A stretch of DNA of 64,000 nucleotides from Azospirillum sp. B21 (GTDB lineage Bacteria; Pseudomonadota; Alphaproteobacteria; Azospirillales; Azospirillaceae). The first letter of the stretch is position 1, and each line of letters opens with the position of its first letter. The stretch spans positions 62,001 through 126,000 of the forward strand of contig NZ_VTTO01000014.1 of assembly GCF_008364825.1 (NCBI RefSeq). Reading direction: 5' to 3'. The translations under genes and the position numbers were made by a program. The notes beneath the pieces are model-generated. The model was not told the origin of the DNA, searched no databases, and saw nothing but the letters and a program-made list of their open reading frames with translations. Below are positions 54,701 through 63,693 of this stretch, one piece after another.

Positions 54701-56325
54701 TGTTCGGAATAATGCGACGCCGGATGGCAGCGAGGATTCTGGCCGGCCTGACGGCCGGTCTTGCCGCCGGGACGGTCGTGGCGGCGGCGAATCCGGCGCG
54801 GGCGGAAATCGCGGCGCTGGTAATCGGAATCGACCGCTACACTCGGATCAACCCGCTGCAGGGCGCCGTCAACGACGCGCGCGACATCAGCGCCGCGCTG
54901 AAGAGTCTCGGCGTCAAGAAGCTGCGCCTGTTCATCGACGGCGACGCTGAACGCAGCCGGATCATATCGGCGTGGCGGGAACTGATCGCCGAGACCTCCT
55001 CCGACTCGACACTGGTTCTGACCTTCGCCGGCCATGGAGCGCAGCAACCGGAACGTGTGCCCGGCAGCGAGGTTGACGGCATGGACGAGTTCCTGGTGCT
55101 GGCCGATTTCGCCCCGCGCGGTCCCGGCACCGCCCAGCGCCTGACCGACGACGAGATCGCCGTGCTGCTGAAGGAAGCCGCCCCGCGCCGGGTGATCTTC
55201 ATCTCCGATTCCTGCCATTCCGGCACGATGACCCGCGGCTTCGACGACCGCGCCGGCATGCTGGGCACGCGGGCGGCGAAGATCGACGGCGCACCGGTCG
55301 ACCGCATCGAGGACGACGCCCTGCCCCCGCCCACCCGCGCCGCCCTGCAGGCGGAGGCGGACGACCAGCCGCACGTCACCTTCTTCGCCGCGGTGGCGGA
55401 GCATGAACTGGCGCCCGAGGTGATGATCGACCGCAAGCCGCGCGGCGCGCTCAGCTGGGCCTTCGCCAACGCGCTGCGCGGACAGGCCGACCGCGACGGC
55501 GACGGCATCGTCACCAAGGGGGAGTTGGAGGCGCATATCCGCAGCGCCGTCCGCATGGCTCTGGAAGGCAAGCAGCATCCGCAGGTCCAGCCGCGCGGCC
55601 GTGGCGAGGTTCCGCTGATCGACCCGGTCGCCACCAAGCCGAAGCCGCCGTCCCTGCTGCCCGCTGCCGGGCCTATCCCGCTGCGCATCCTGGGCAAGCC
55701 GGCGGCGGTGAAGACTCTCGCCTCCGGACTTTCCGGCATCGAGATGGCCGGCAAGACCGATCCCGCCCTGGTCTGGGACAGCGCCACCGGCGAGGTGGTC
55801 AGCTCGATGGGCGACGTGCTGGCCAGCATCGCCGGCGACCCGATGTCCCCGGAAACCCGGCGGCGGGTGCAGGGGGTGGTCGACAAATGGTCGCTGGTGG
55901 TGCGGGTGAAGGCGGCGGCGCAGGACCGCCCGCTGGCCCTGGCGCTGGAGCCGGGCGACCGCAACTACCGCCAGGGCGAGACGGTCTCCCTCGACATCCG
56001 CGGCAACAGCGGGACCTATTTCACCCTGATCAACCTCGCGGCCGACGGGACGGTCAACTACCTCTACCCGCTGGCGGAACGCAGCGACCCGGCGCAAATC
56101 CCGAAGGGCGGTCCCTACCGGCTGGCCCTGACGGTGGAGCCGCCATTCGGCGCCGACCATTTCCTCGCCATAGCCTCGCCCAAGCCGATGGCGGCGCTGC
56201 AGAGGGACCTCGCCGCACTCGACGGCAAGCCGGCCGCCGGGGAGGTCGCCACCCTGCTGACCAAGCACCTCACCGGCCAGCCGGTGGAGTTCGGCATCCA
56301 CGGCGTCTACAGCACGGGGCGATGA
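54697..56325 (+). CDS. Secreted caspase-like protein with EF-hand loop and DUF4384-like C-terminus
   Basis: A 542-aa protein. After a signal peptide (AGLTAGLAAGTVVAAANPARA) comes a caspase-like domain with His113 (FAGHGAQ) and Cys173 (DSCHSGT). A canonical EF-hand calcium loop lies at 265-276 (DRDGDGIVTKGE). The C-terminal 150 residues resemble the DUF4384 region of the kinase gene (YRQGETVSLDIRGNSGTYFT, then YRLALTVEPPFG). It is divergent from the glycine-zipper gene. In known bacterial caspase homologs the dyad cleaves after basic residues; the substrate here is unknown. The start is either of two ATGs at 54697/54700. Confidence 0.87.
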   Translation: MMFGIMRRRMAARILAGLTAGLAAGTVVAAANPARAEIAALVIGIDRYTRINPLQGAVNDARDISAALKSLGVKKLRLFIDGDAERSRIISAWRELIAETSSDSTLVLTFAGHGAQQPERVPGSEVDGMDEFLVLADFAPRGPGTAQRLTDDEIAVLLKEAAPRRVIFISDSCHSGTMTRGFDDRAGMLGTRAAKIDGAPVDRIEDDALPPPTRAALQAEADDQPHVTFFAAVAEHELAPEVMIDRKPRGALSWAFANALRGQADRDGDGIVTKGELEAHIRSAVRMALEGKQHPQVQPRGRGEVPLIDPVATKPKPPSLLPAAGPIPLRILGKPAAVKTLASGLSGIEMAGKTDPALVWDSATGEVVSSMGDVLASIAGDPMSPETRRRVQGVVDKWSLVVRVKAAAQDRPLALALEPGDRNYRQGETVSLDIRGNSGTYFTLINLAADGTVNYLYPLAERSDPAQIPKGGPYRLALTVEPPFGADHFLAIASPKPMAALQRDLAALDGKPAAGEVATLLTKHLTGQPVEFGIHGVYSTGR

Positions 56326-56332
56326 TTGCATC

Positions 56333-56357
56333 GCCCTCTCTCCCCTGGGGAGAGGGC
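56333..56357. terminator. Palindrome between convergent genes
   Basis: GCCCTCTCTCCCC/GGGGAGAGGGC is an almost perfect palindrome (two unpaired bases) in the 40-base gap between the caspase-like and GMC oxidoreductase genes. It can act as a terminator for both strands and shares its core with the repeat element at 3091-3283. Confidence 0.65.
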
Positions 56358-56365
56358 TTGCTTTG

Positions 56366-58003
56366 CTACCCCCGCAACGCCGCGCGGCGGTCCGCACGCA
56401 TCAGGGCGGCGCCGCGCTCGGCGATCATCACCGTCGGCGTGTTGGTGTTGCCAGAGGTCAGGGTCGGCATCACCGAGGCGTCGATCACCCGCAACCCGCG
56501 CACCCCGCGCACCCGCATCTCGGCATCGGTCACGGCGGTGGCGTCGTCCCTGCCGCCCATCCGGCAGGTGCCGACGGGATGGAAGATGGTGGTGCCGATG
56601 TCGCCCGCCGCATTCGCCAACTCCTCCTCGGTCTGAAAGCTTGGGCCGGGCTTGTATTCCTGCGGATGATAGGGGGCGAGCGCCGGCTGCGCGACGATGC
56701 GGCGGGTCAGCGCCAGCGCCTTTGCCGCCTTCGCCCGGTCGGCCGGGTCGGACAGGTAGCAGGGGGCGATGGCCGGATTCTCGCGGTGATCGGCCGAGGT
56801 GATGCGGGTCCAGCCGCGCGAGGCCGGGCGCAGGTCGCAGACGCTGGCGGTGAAGGCCGGGAAACCGTGCAGCGGATCGCCGAACTTCTCCAGCGACAGC
56901 GGCTGCACATGGTATTCCAGATCGGCCGTCTCCATCTCCGCCGAGGATTTGGCGAAGACGCCGAGCTGGCTGGGCGCCATGGTCAGCGGCCCCTTGCGGA
57001 ACAGCGCGTATTCCAGCCCCATCATCGCCTTGCCGAACAGGCTGCCCGCCCGCTTGTTCAGCGTCAGCACCCCATCGACCTTGTAGATCATACGCAGCTG
57101 CAGATGGTCCTGCAGGTTGGCGCCGACGTCCGGCGCGTCCAGCACCACCGGAATGCCGAGCGACTTCAGGTGCTCCGCCGGGCCGATGCCGGAACGCTGG
57201 AGGATCGCCGGGCTGCCGATGGAACCGGCGGCCAGCACCGTCTCGATCCTGGAGGTCGCCCGCGCCGCCTCCCCCTTCACGGTGAAGCGGACGCCGGTAA
57301 CGCGGCCGTCGGCGATCTCCACCTTGTCGATGGCCGCCTCGATGGCGAGCTTCAGGTTCGGCCGGTCGAGCGCCGGGCGCAGGAAGGCCTTGGCCGCGCT
57401 CCAGCGGATGCCGCCCTTCTGGTTCACCTCGAAGCTGCCGACCCCGAAATTGTCGCCGCGGTTGAAGTCGTCGGAGCGCGGGATGCCGGCCTGATGCGCC
57501 GCCTCGGCGAAGCGGTCCAGCAGGTCCCAGCGCAGCCGCTGCCGCTCCACCCGCCATTCGCCGCCGACGCCGTGCATCTCGTCAGCGCCGCGCCAGTAAT
57601 CCTCGCTGCCCTTGAAGACCGGCAGGACCTCCTTCCAGCTCCAGCGGCTGTCGCCGGTGATCGCGGCCCATTCGTCGTAATCGCGCGCCTGCCCGCGCAT
57701 GGCGATCATGCCGTTGATCGACGAACAGCCTCCCAGCACCTTGCCGCGGGCATAGTGGATGCTGCGGCCGTTCAGCCCGGCCTCCGCCTCCGTCTTGAAG
57801 CACCAGTCGGTGCGCGGGTTGCCGATGCAGAACAGGTAGCCGGCGGGGATGTGCAGCCACACCCAGCTGTCCTTGCCGCCCGCCTCCAGCAGCAGGACCG
57901 AGACGTCCGGATCGGCCGACAGCCGGTTGGCCAGCACGCAGCCGGCCGTACCGCCGCCAGCGATGATGTAGTCGAAGCTGCCGAAATCGAGCACGTCCGC
58001 CAT
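56366..58003 (-). CDS. GMC-family FAD oxidoreductase (choline/alcohol dehydrogenase-like)
   Basis: A 545-aa FAD enzyme. The FAD-binding motif is IIAGGGTAGCVLANRLS with LLLEAGG; the GMC signature GKVLGGCSSINGMIAMRGQA and AAGSIGSPAILQRSGIGPAE are present; the active-site His is in FHPVGTCRMG and the C-terminal SGNTNTPTVMIAERGAALM holds the second catalytic residue (Asn). Members oxidise choline, alcohols or glucose; the substrate cannot be fixed from sequence. It follows EamA by 97 bases, so it may be co-transcribed. Confidence 0.93.
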   Translation of the reverse strand: MADVLDFGSFDYIIAGGGTAGCVLANRLSADPDVSVLLLEAGGKDSWVWLHIPAGYLFCIGNPRTDWCFKTEAEAGLNGRSIHYARGKVLGGCSSINGMIAMRGQARDYDEWAAITGDSRWSWKEVLPVFKGSEDYWRGADEMHGVGGEWRVERQRLRWDLLDRFAEAAHQAGIPRSDDFNRGDNFGVGSFEVNQKGGIRWSAAKAFLRPALDRPNLKLAIEAAIDKVEIADGRVTGVRFTVKGEAARATSRIETVLAAGSIGSPAILQRSGIGPAEHLKSLGIPVVLDAPDVGANLQDHLQLRMIYKVDGVLTLNKRAGSLFGKAMMGLEYALFRKGPLTMAPSQLGVFAKSSAEMETADLEYHVQPLSLEKFGDPLHGFPAFTASVCDLRPASRGWTRITSADHRENPAIAPCYLSDPADRAKAAKALALTRRIVAQPALAPYHPQEYKPGPSFQTEEELANAAGDIGTTIFHPVGTCRMGGRDDATAVTDAEMRVRGVRGLRVIDASVMPTLTSGNTNTPTVMIAERGAALMRADRRAALRG

Positions 58004-58100
58004 CGCTTCCCTCCCGGGGGATTTATCGATTTGTCAGACATATTAGATTGCTGACCCACCGAACGATCCAGCGAAATTTTGCCCTGCCCGGCGCTTTCGC

Positions 58101-58985
58101 TCACTTCCGGTTCACCAGCGCGACGCCGCAGACCGCCACCGCCATGCCGGCCAGCGCCGCGACGCCCAGTTTCTCGCCGAACAGGATCCAGGCGACCAGC
58201 GCGGTGACAGGCGGGGTCAGGTAGAACAGGCTGGCGACCTTGGCCGCGGCCCCGCGGCGGATCAGGGCGAACAGCAGGAAGATGGCGCCGACCGACAGCA
58301 CGAAGCTGAGCCACAGCAGGGCGAACAGGAACTCCCCCGTCCATTGCACCTGCATGGTTTCGGTCAGTGGCGCGGCGACGGCCAGCACCAGCGCGGTGGC
58401 GGCATACTGGATCGCGGTGCCGCTGCGCAGGTCCATCCCGCCACCGTGGCGCTTCTGGTAGAGCGTGCCCAGCGTGATGCCGACCAGCGCCGCGACGGCA
58501 TAGCCGATGCCGATCAGATGCTCCGCATCGACCGACAGCTTCTCCCGCACCACCAGCCCGACGCCGGCGAGGCCCAGCAGCAGACCGGCCCATTGCCGGC
58601 CGCTCACCCGTTCGCCCAGCAGCGGGCCGGACAGCGCGGCGGTCAGCAGCGGCTGGATGCCGACGACCAGCGCCGTGACGCCGGCCGGCAACCCGTGGGC
58701 GATGGCGAGGAAGACGCCGCTGAGATAGACGCCGTGCACCAGCAGACCGGCCAGCGCGATCCGCCCGGCCGTCGCCCAGTCCTTCGGCCAGGGTGCGCGG
58801 CTCGCCAGCGCCACCAGCGCCAGCACGACCGCGACCAGCCCCAGCCGGATCAGCAGGAAGGTCAGCGGCTCCGCATAGGGAAGCCCGTATTTCGCCCCGA
58901 TGAAGCCGGTGCTCCACAGCAGCACGAAAAGACCCGGCATCAGGCGCAGCCAGGTCTGGCCGCCGCCCGTCGCGGTCTCGCCCAT
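58101..58985 (-). CDS. EamA/DMT-family transporter
   Basis: A 294-aa membrane protein with ten hydrophobic helices in two homologous five-helix EamA repeats. The first repeat has VLLWSTGFIGAKYGLPYAEP and ALVVGIQPLLTAALSGPLLGE; the second has FYLTPPVTALVAWILFGEKL. DMT transporters export or import metabolites such as amino acids. Its close position to the GMC oxidoreductase suggests handling of that enzyme's substrate or product, an inference. Confidence 0.92.
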   Translation of the reverse strand: MGETATGGGQTWLRLMPGLFVLLWSTGFIGAKYGLPYAEPLTFLLIRLGLVAVVLALVALASRAPWPKDWATAGRIALAGLLVHGVYLSGVFLAIAHGLPAGVTALVVGIQPLLTAALSGPLLGERVSGRQWAGLLLGLAGVGLVVREKLSVDAEHLIGIGYAVAALVGITLGTLYQKRHGGGMDLRSGTAIQYAATALVLAVAAPLTETMQVQWTGEFLFALLWLSFVLSVGAIFLLFALIRRGAAAKVASLFYLTPPVTALVAWILFGEKLGVAALAGMAVAVCGVALVNRK

Positions 58986-59006
58986 GAAAAAATCCCTTCC
59001 CTGCGG

Positions 59007-61520
59007 TCAGCTCACCGCCGGGACGGCCGGGGCCGACTGGGTCGGTTGCCGGCGCGCCTCGGCGACCGCCTGGATGTGGGATCGCAGATCCGCGTCCTTC
59101 TGCACCAGCCGGCGGAAATCCTTCTCATCCAACACCAGCAATTGGCAATAGCCGAGCGCCCGCACGTCTGCATTGCGCCGCTGACGGGTCAGAAGCGCCA
59201 TCTCGCCGAAGAAGTCGCCGGTACCCAGCTTCACCGGCTCCGCCAGATTGGGCACCAGCACCTCGACCGCGCCGGACGCGATGAAGAACATGGCGTCGCC
59301 GCGCTCGCCCTTGCGCACGATGGTCTCGCCCGGCAGGGCCAGCTGCGCCCGAAGCAGCGTGGCGATGGTCGTCACCCGCTCCGCCGGCAGGCCGGCGAAC
59401 AGCGGCACCCGGCGCACCAACTCCGCCACGTCGAAGCGGACATCCAGCTTCGGCAGGCGCTCCAGCACCCGGCGCCGCTGCTCCAGGTCGCGCTCCAGGT
59501 CGGTCAGCACCTCCTGGCTGATGATCGATTCGGCGTAGAGGGTCCGATAATCGGCATGCTCCAGCCGCAGGGCGGCGCGGCCGACGTAGCGGCTCTGCAG
59601 CACCACGGCATAGTCGGGATACTGCAGCTTCAGGGCCGACAGCGCCTGCTCGACGATGCCAAGCCGTCCGACCAGCATGCCTTCCAGCTCGAACGCCACC
59701 TCCTGCCCCAGCACGCGGGCCAGCCGGTCGCGGGTGAAGGCCAGCAGTTCGCGCAGCACGGTGCGCACCGCGACCAGCACCTCGAACCGCATCGACAGGC
59801 GCCGGGCCAGCGGGCGATGGATGCCGAAGCGGCGCTGCAGCCAGCTGGCGCCCCGCATCCAGGGCGAGAAGGCGATGAAGGGCTCCTCGAAGGCGCGGTA
59901 GCCGTTGCGGCCCTGGGCCTTGACGGCGTCCAGCAGCCGGCCGCTGCGCCCGGCCAGCATCTCCATCACCGCGCGCGACACCACCCCTTCGGAGAAGTGG
60001 GCGTAATAGAGCTCTTCCTCGCGGTTCACCAGGATGACGAGGCCGATGGTGATGCGGTCCTCGTCGGTCAGCTTCGCCTCGTCCCGGCTGTCCTGGTCGA
60101 TCTTCTTCAGCCGCTCCTCGTAGCGGGCGATCATCACGTCCTTGACGGCGCCGTCGACCTCATAGGTCTGGGCGACGGCGGCGACGCGGTCGCGGATGCT
60201 GTCGGTGGACAGCGCCAGCGCCCGGTTGCGCATGGCGCGCTCCACCGGCGTCAGTTCGTCCAGCTTCAGCACGCGGATCAGCCAGCGCAGCGTGGTGCCG
60301 TTGACGAACAGCGTGACGAAGACGAAGCCGGTGACCATCACCGCGACAAAGCTCTGAACACGGTCCGGCACGCGGAAATTCTCGGTCACCGCCAGCGCCA
60401 GCGTCAGCGACACCGCCCCGCGCAGGCCGCCCCACAGCATCACCGTCTTGTAGGAATTGCTGACCTTCTGCGCCAGCCCGGCCCAGGACAGAACCGGCAG
60501 CAGGCCGAACAGCACCACCGCCCGCGCGGCGAAGGCGGCTGCCACCACCACCAGGACCAGCCCGACCTCCGCCCAACCGGCATCGGCCATCAGCCGCGGC
60601 ACCAGGATGGCGGTCAGCAGGAAGATCAGGGAGTTCGCCCAGAAGCCCAGCTGCTGCCAGACATGCTCCATGGCGCCCCAGGTGGCGGGGGAGATGCGGG
60701 TGCGCCCGACCGATCCGATGACTAGGGCCGACGCCACCACCGCCACCACGCCCGACGCCCCGACATAATGCTCCGCGATCACGTAGGACAGGTAGGCCAA
60801 CGCCACCGTCAGCGTGATCTCCGCCATCGGCTGGTTGCGCATCGGCTCCACCAGCATGCAGACGATGCGGCCGCAGATATAGCCGGTGACGACGCCGCCG
60901 ATGAAATCGCGCAGGAAATCCAACGCCGCCGCCCCCGCCCCGCCATGGGAGGTGCGCGTCAGCATCTCCAGCAGCAGGGTGAACAGGGCGATGGCCGCGG
61001 CGTCGTTCAGCAGGCTTTCGCCCTCGACCAGCGTGGTCAGCCGCCGTGGCGCGCCGAGATCGCGGAAGATGCCGATGACCGCCGCCGGATCGGTGGAGGC
61101 GACGATGGCCCCCAGCAGAAGGCAGGCGACCAGCCCAAGCGAGGTGAACAGGCTGACCGCATAGCCGACGGCAAAGGTACAGACGAAGACCGCCACCACC
61201 GCCATCAGCAGGATCGGCCCCAGATCGTCGAACAGCCGCCGCACATCGACCGCCAGCGCCGTTTCGAACAGCAGGATCGGCAGGAAGACGTGCAGCAGGA
61301 TGTCGGACGAGACGTCCAGCTCGGCCAGCGAGTTCAGGAAGTCGTGGAACGGGTCCTTGCCCGGCCCGGCGAAGGTCTGGATCACCGCGCCCAGCGCCAC
61401 GCCGACGCCCGCCAGCAGCACCGTGTAGGGCACCTGGAAGCGGGCGGCCAGCGGCGGCAGGAAGCTGACGAGGGCGAGAAGCCCGGCAACGCCGAGGACT
61501 TGGATGACGATGTCGTGCAT
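59007..61520 (-). CDS. Na+/H+ antiporter (CPA1) with cNMP-binding domain
   Basis: An 837-aa antiporter similar in layout to plant SOS1. The first 400 residues form about 12 membrane helices. GAIVASTDPAAVIGIFRDLG and EGESLLNDAAAIALFTLLLE carry the ion-binding Asp residues. A long cytoplasmic linker follows, and the C-terminal 130 residues are a cyclic-nucleotide-binding domain (GDAMFFIASGAVEVLVPNL; GDFFGEMALLTRQRRNADVR). The linker has GLVILVNREEELYYAHFSE. The start 61520 has GGGA upstream; the longer frame is unlikely. It runs toward EamA with 21 bases between. Confidence 0.92.
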   Translation of the reverse strand: MHDIVIQVLGVAGLLALVSFLPPLAARFQVPYTVLLAGVGVALGAVIQTFAGPGKDPFHDFLNSLAELDVSSDILLHVFLPILLFETALAVDVRRLFDDLGPILLMAVVAVFVCTFAVGYAVSLFTSLGLVACLLLGAIVASTDPAAVIGIFRDLGAPRRLTTLVEGESLLNDAAAIALFTLLLEMLTRTSHGGAGAAALDFLRDFIGGVVTGYICGRIVCMLVEPMRNQPMAEITLTVALAYLSYVIAEHYVGASGVVAVVASALVIGSVGRTRISPATWGAMEHVWQQLGFWANSLIFLLTAILVPRLMADAGWAEVGLVLVVVAAAFAARAVVLFGLLPVLSWAGLAQKVSNSYKTVMLWGGLRGAVSLTLALAVTENFRVPDRVQSFVAVMVTGFVFVTLFVNGTTLRWLIRVLKLDELTPVERAMRNRALALSTDSIRDRVAAVAQTYEVDGAVKDVMIARYEERLKKIDQDSRDEAKLTDEDRITIGLVILVNREEELYYAHFSEGVVSRAVMEMLAGRSGRLLDAVKAQGRNGYRAFEEPFIAFSPWMRGASWLQRRFGIHRPLARRLSMRFEVLVAVRTVLRELLAFTRDRLARVLGQEVAFELEGMLVGRLGIVEQALSALKLQYPDYAVVLQSRYVGRAALRLEHADYRTLYAESIISQEVLTDLERDLEQRRRVLERLPKLDVRFDVAELVRRVPLFAGLPAERVTTIATLLRAQLALPGETIVRKGERGDAMFFIASGAVEVLVPNLAEPVKLGTGDFFGEMALLTRQRRNADVRALGYCQLLVLDEKDFRRLVQKDADLRSHIQAVAEARRQPTQSAPAVPAVS

Positions 61521-61670
61521 GTTCCCACGGGGACGGCTGCGGCGTGGGCTGCACGGTATCGCCGCACTGTGGCCGGAGCAAGACCGGGAACCACGGAGTC
61601 CTGCGGCAAAAATGGTCCCTGACGGAGAGCCCCTTCTACTGGAACGCGGCGATGTGGTCCGCTGCAAAAG

Positions 61671-61700
61671 CCCCGCAAGGGGAGAAGGGCTTCTTAGCCC
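61671..61700 (-). terminator. Tandem hairpins after the ankyrin gene
   Basis: CCCC-GCAA-GGGG (61671-61682) and GGGCT-TCTT-AGCCC (61687-61700) are adjacent short hairpins just past the ankyrin stop at 61706. On the minus strand CTTTTGC follows the second hairpin, a short T-run, so this is a plausible terminator of the lipase-ankyrin unit. The remaining bases to 61521 show no gene. Confidence 0.5.
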
Positions 61701-61705
61701 GAATC

Positions 61706-62533
61706 TCAGCGCGGCGGCGGTGCCGCGATGCCACGCGCCTGCAGGTACTGCCGGCAGCGCCGCTGCCAGTCCGAAAGCGGCGAGGACGGATCGAGGACGG
61801 CATGGAAGATGTAGTCGGCCGCCGAATCCTCCGACACCGGCGAGCGGTGCAGTGCGTCGGCGTTCCGACCCAGCAGATAGGCCACGACGTGGAACTGGTT
61901 CATGCGGGCCAGCACCAGCGTCACCGTGCTGCCGCTCTCGTCGGTTGCCTCGATGTCGGCACCGGCGTCCAGCAGGATGCGGACGGCATCGGCGTTGCGG
62001 CGCAGGCCGGCATTGACCAGCACCGGCTCGCCGATGGCATTGCGGGCGTTGGGATCGCCGCCGAAGGCAAGCAGCAGGCGCAGCCAGTCGGTATCGGTGC
62101 CCGACGCCACCATGGTGAGCGCCGATTCCCCGTCGCGGGCGCGACGGTTGGGATCGGCCCCGGCCTCCAGCAGGGCCTTGGCCCCCGCCTTGCTGTTGTT
62201 GGCGATGGCGAACAGCAGCGGCGTCATCCCCTCCGTTCCGCCCGCATTCGGATCGGCGCCCGCGGCGACGAGCTGGCGCACGGCAGCGGCGTCCCCCCGT
62301 CCGGCGGCGTCGGCCAGCCTTGCCGTGGCGGCATCGGGGAAGAAGTGGCTGGCGGGCGGCAGAGCGGCCATGGCGGACCTCGCGGCAAGAAGTGTGGGAA
62401 GTGGCGTCCAGCCGGCTGCGGCCAGCGCCACCAGGATCAACAGCCGGCGGAGAAAGGCAATGCCGGGCTTGTGGCCGGATTTGGGGCCGGGCTTGGGGCG
62501 CGTTGCGGCGCCCTCACCGGTGCAGGGCGGCAC
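61706..62533 (-). CDS. Exported ankyrin-repeat protein (candidate immunity protein)
   Basis: A 275-aa protein. It has a basic start and a hydrophobic segment (LLILVALAAAGWTPLPTLLA) that looks like a signal peptide, then four to five ankyrin repeats (ADAAGRGDAAAVRQLVAAGA; TPLLFAIANNSKAGAKALLE; NADAVRILLDAGADIE). The last 55 residues leave the repeat pattern. The best start is a GTG at 62533 with GAGGG upstream, inside the end of the lipase gene (20-base overlap). Because it follows the lipase and is exported, it may bind and neutralise it in the periplasm. Confidence 0.75.
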   Translation of the reverse strand: MPPCTGEGAATRPKPGPKSGHKPGIAFLRRLLILVALAAAGWTPLPTLLAARSAMAALPPASHFFPDAATARLADAAGRGDAAAVRQLVAAGADPNAGGTEGMTPLLFAIANNSKAGAKALLEAGADPNRRARDGESALTMVASGTDTDWLRLLLAFGGDPNARNAIGEPVLVNAGLRRNADAVRILLDAGADIEATDESGSTVTLVLARMNQFHVVAYLLGRNADALHRSPVSEDSAADYIFHAVLDPSSPLSDWQRRCRQYLQARGIAAPPPR

Positions 62534-63689
62534 GCAGCTGGCCCTCGTCCGCGCGCTTCTGCTTTTCCAGCGCGTTGATCGGATAGGCCATGCCGTGCTT
62601 GGTGACGGAATCGGCGGCGACGCCCTTGACATACTCCATGCCCTTCTTGCCGGCAGCGGCACCCTGGAAGGCGTTGCCGTGCTCGTCGACCGCCTCGAGC
62701 GGCACATTCTTGCCGATGCTGGTCGGCATCGGCCCGACCGCGTTCTGCGCGGTGGTCAGCACCTCGCCGGCGACCTGATAGTTGGTGACCTTGCCGGCAT
62801 TGGCGCGGGACTTGCCGAAGGCGGCGACCGTATCATCCTTCAGGCCGGCCGTGTTGAAGGTGGTGCAGGGCACGTCGGCCACCACCGCACCCGCGGTCGC
62901 CAGCCCGCCGCCCAGCGAATGGCCCGCCATCTCCAACCGCGGCCCGACCTTGCTCTTGACCTTCTGCGCCGCCTGGATCGCCCGCTCGTAATAGTCGGAG
63001 CGCAGGCCGATGCCCTGCTGCAGGTTGTTGATCCAATCCTCCTTGGCGGTGAAGGTGGTTCCCTTCGGCACCAGAACGACCTGCGGCGGGGAGCCGAACA
63101 CCTTGGGGTCCGCCACATACAGCTCCGCCCGGAAGCCCGAGGCGGTGCCGGGGTTCAGGTCGCTGGGGACCAGGCCGTATTTGCGCAGCTCCGCCGGGTC
63201 GTCGCTCAGCCGGGTCCAGCCCGGCGGCGGGGTCTTCGGCGAATCCGGGCCGTTCTCGTGGTGATAGACGTCGGCGGCCAGCCTTGCGCGCTCCACCGCC
63301 TTGTTGTCGCGGGCGAAGCGTTCCGTCACCTCCGGCAGGACCTTCTTCTCGCGCGCCTCGTTGATCAGCGCCTGCCGTTCGGCGACGCGTTTCGCCTTGG
63401 CGTCGATCTCCGCCTGGGAACAGGGGATGGTCGGGTTCTTGGCGGGGACCGGGGCGTTCCGGCGGAAATGATTGGCGAGATCGTCGGTCAGCGTCTGGCC
63501 GGCGGCCTTGGCGCCGCGCTTGGCCGCTCCGCTGAAGTCGCCCTCCATCACCGCCGCCCCGGTCTCCTTCAGGCCGGCCTTGACGGTGTCGGTTGCCATA
63601 CGGCTGCCGGTGCGCAGGGTCTGGTAGGTCGCCTTGGCCTTCGCCGTGGCGCTTTCGGCCATGTCGGTCAGCGTGGACAGGATCGCCAT
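62514..63689 (-). CDS. GHSLGG lipase, candidate T6SS effector
   Basis: A 391-aa lipase-class-3-like protein. The nucleophile is Ser258 in EMAGHSLGGGLATA. The first 90 residues are helical and Ala/Lys-rich (DMAESATAKAKATYQTLRTG), without a signal peptide, as expected for an effector delivered by T6SS rather than the Sec pathway. The catalytic partners may be Asp in a later loop and His in VTKHGMAYP, but they are not certain. It lies between a helper-like gene and an ankyrin gene. Other phospholipase roles are possible. Confidence 0.75.
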   Translation of the reverse strand: MAILSTLTDMAESATAKAKATYQTLRTGSRMATDTVKAGLKETGAAVMEGDFSGAAKRGAKAAGQTLTDDLANHFRRNAPVPAKNPTIPCSQAEIDAKAKRVAERQALINEAREKKVLPEVTERFARDNKAVERARLAADVYHHENGPDSPKTPPPGWTRLSDDPAELRKYGLVPSDLNPGTASGFRAELYVADPKVFGSPPQVVLVPKGTTFTAKEDWINNLQQGIGLRSDYYERAIQAAQKVKSKVGPRLEMAGHSLGGGLATAGAVVADVPCTTFNTAGLKDDTVAAFGKSRANAGKVTNYQVAGEVLTTAQNAVGPMPTSIGKNVPLEAVDEHGNAFQGAAAGKKGMEYVKGVAADSVTKHGMAYPINALEKQKRADEGQLRAALHR

Positions 63690-63693
63690 GGCG

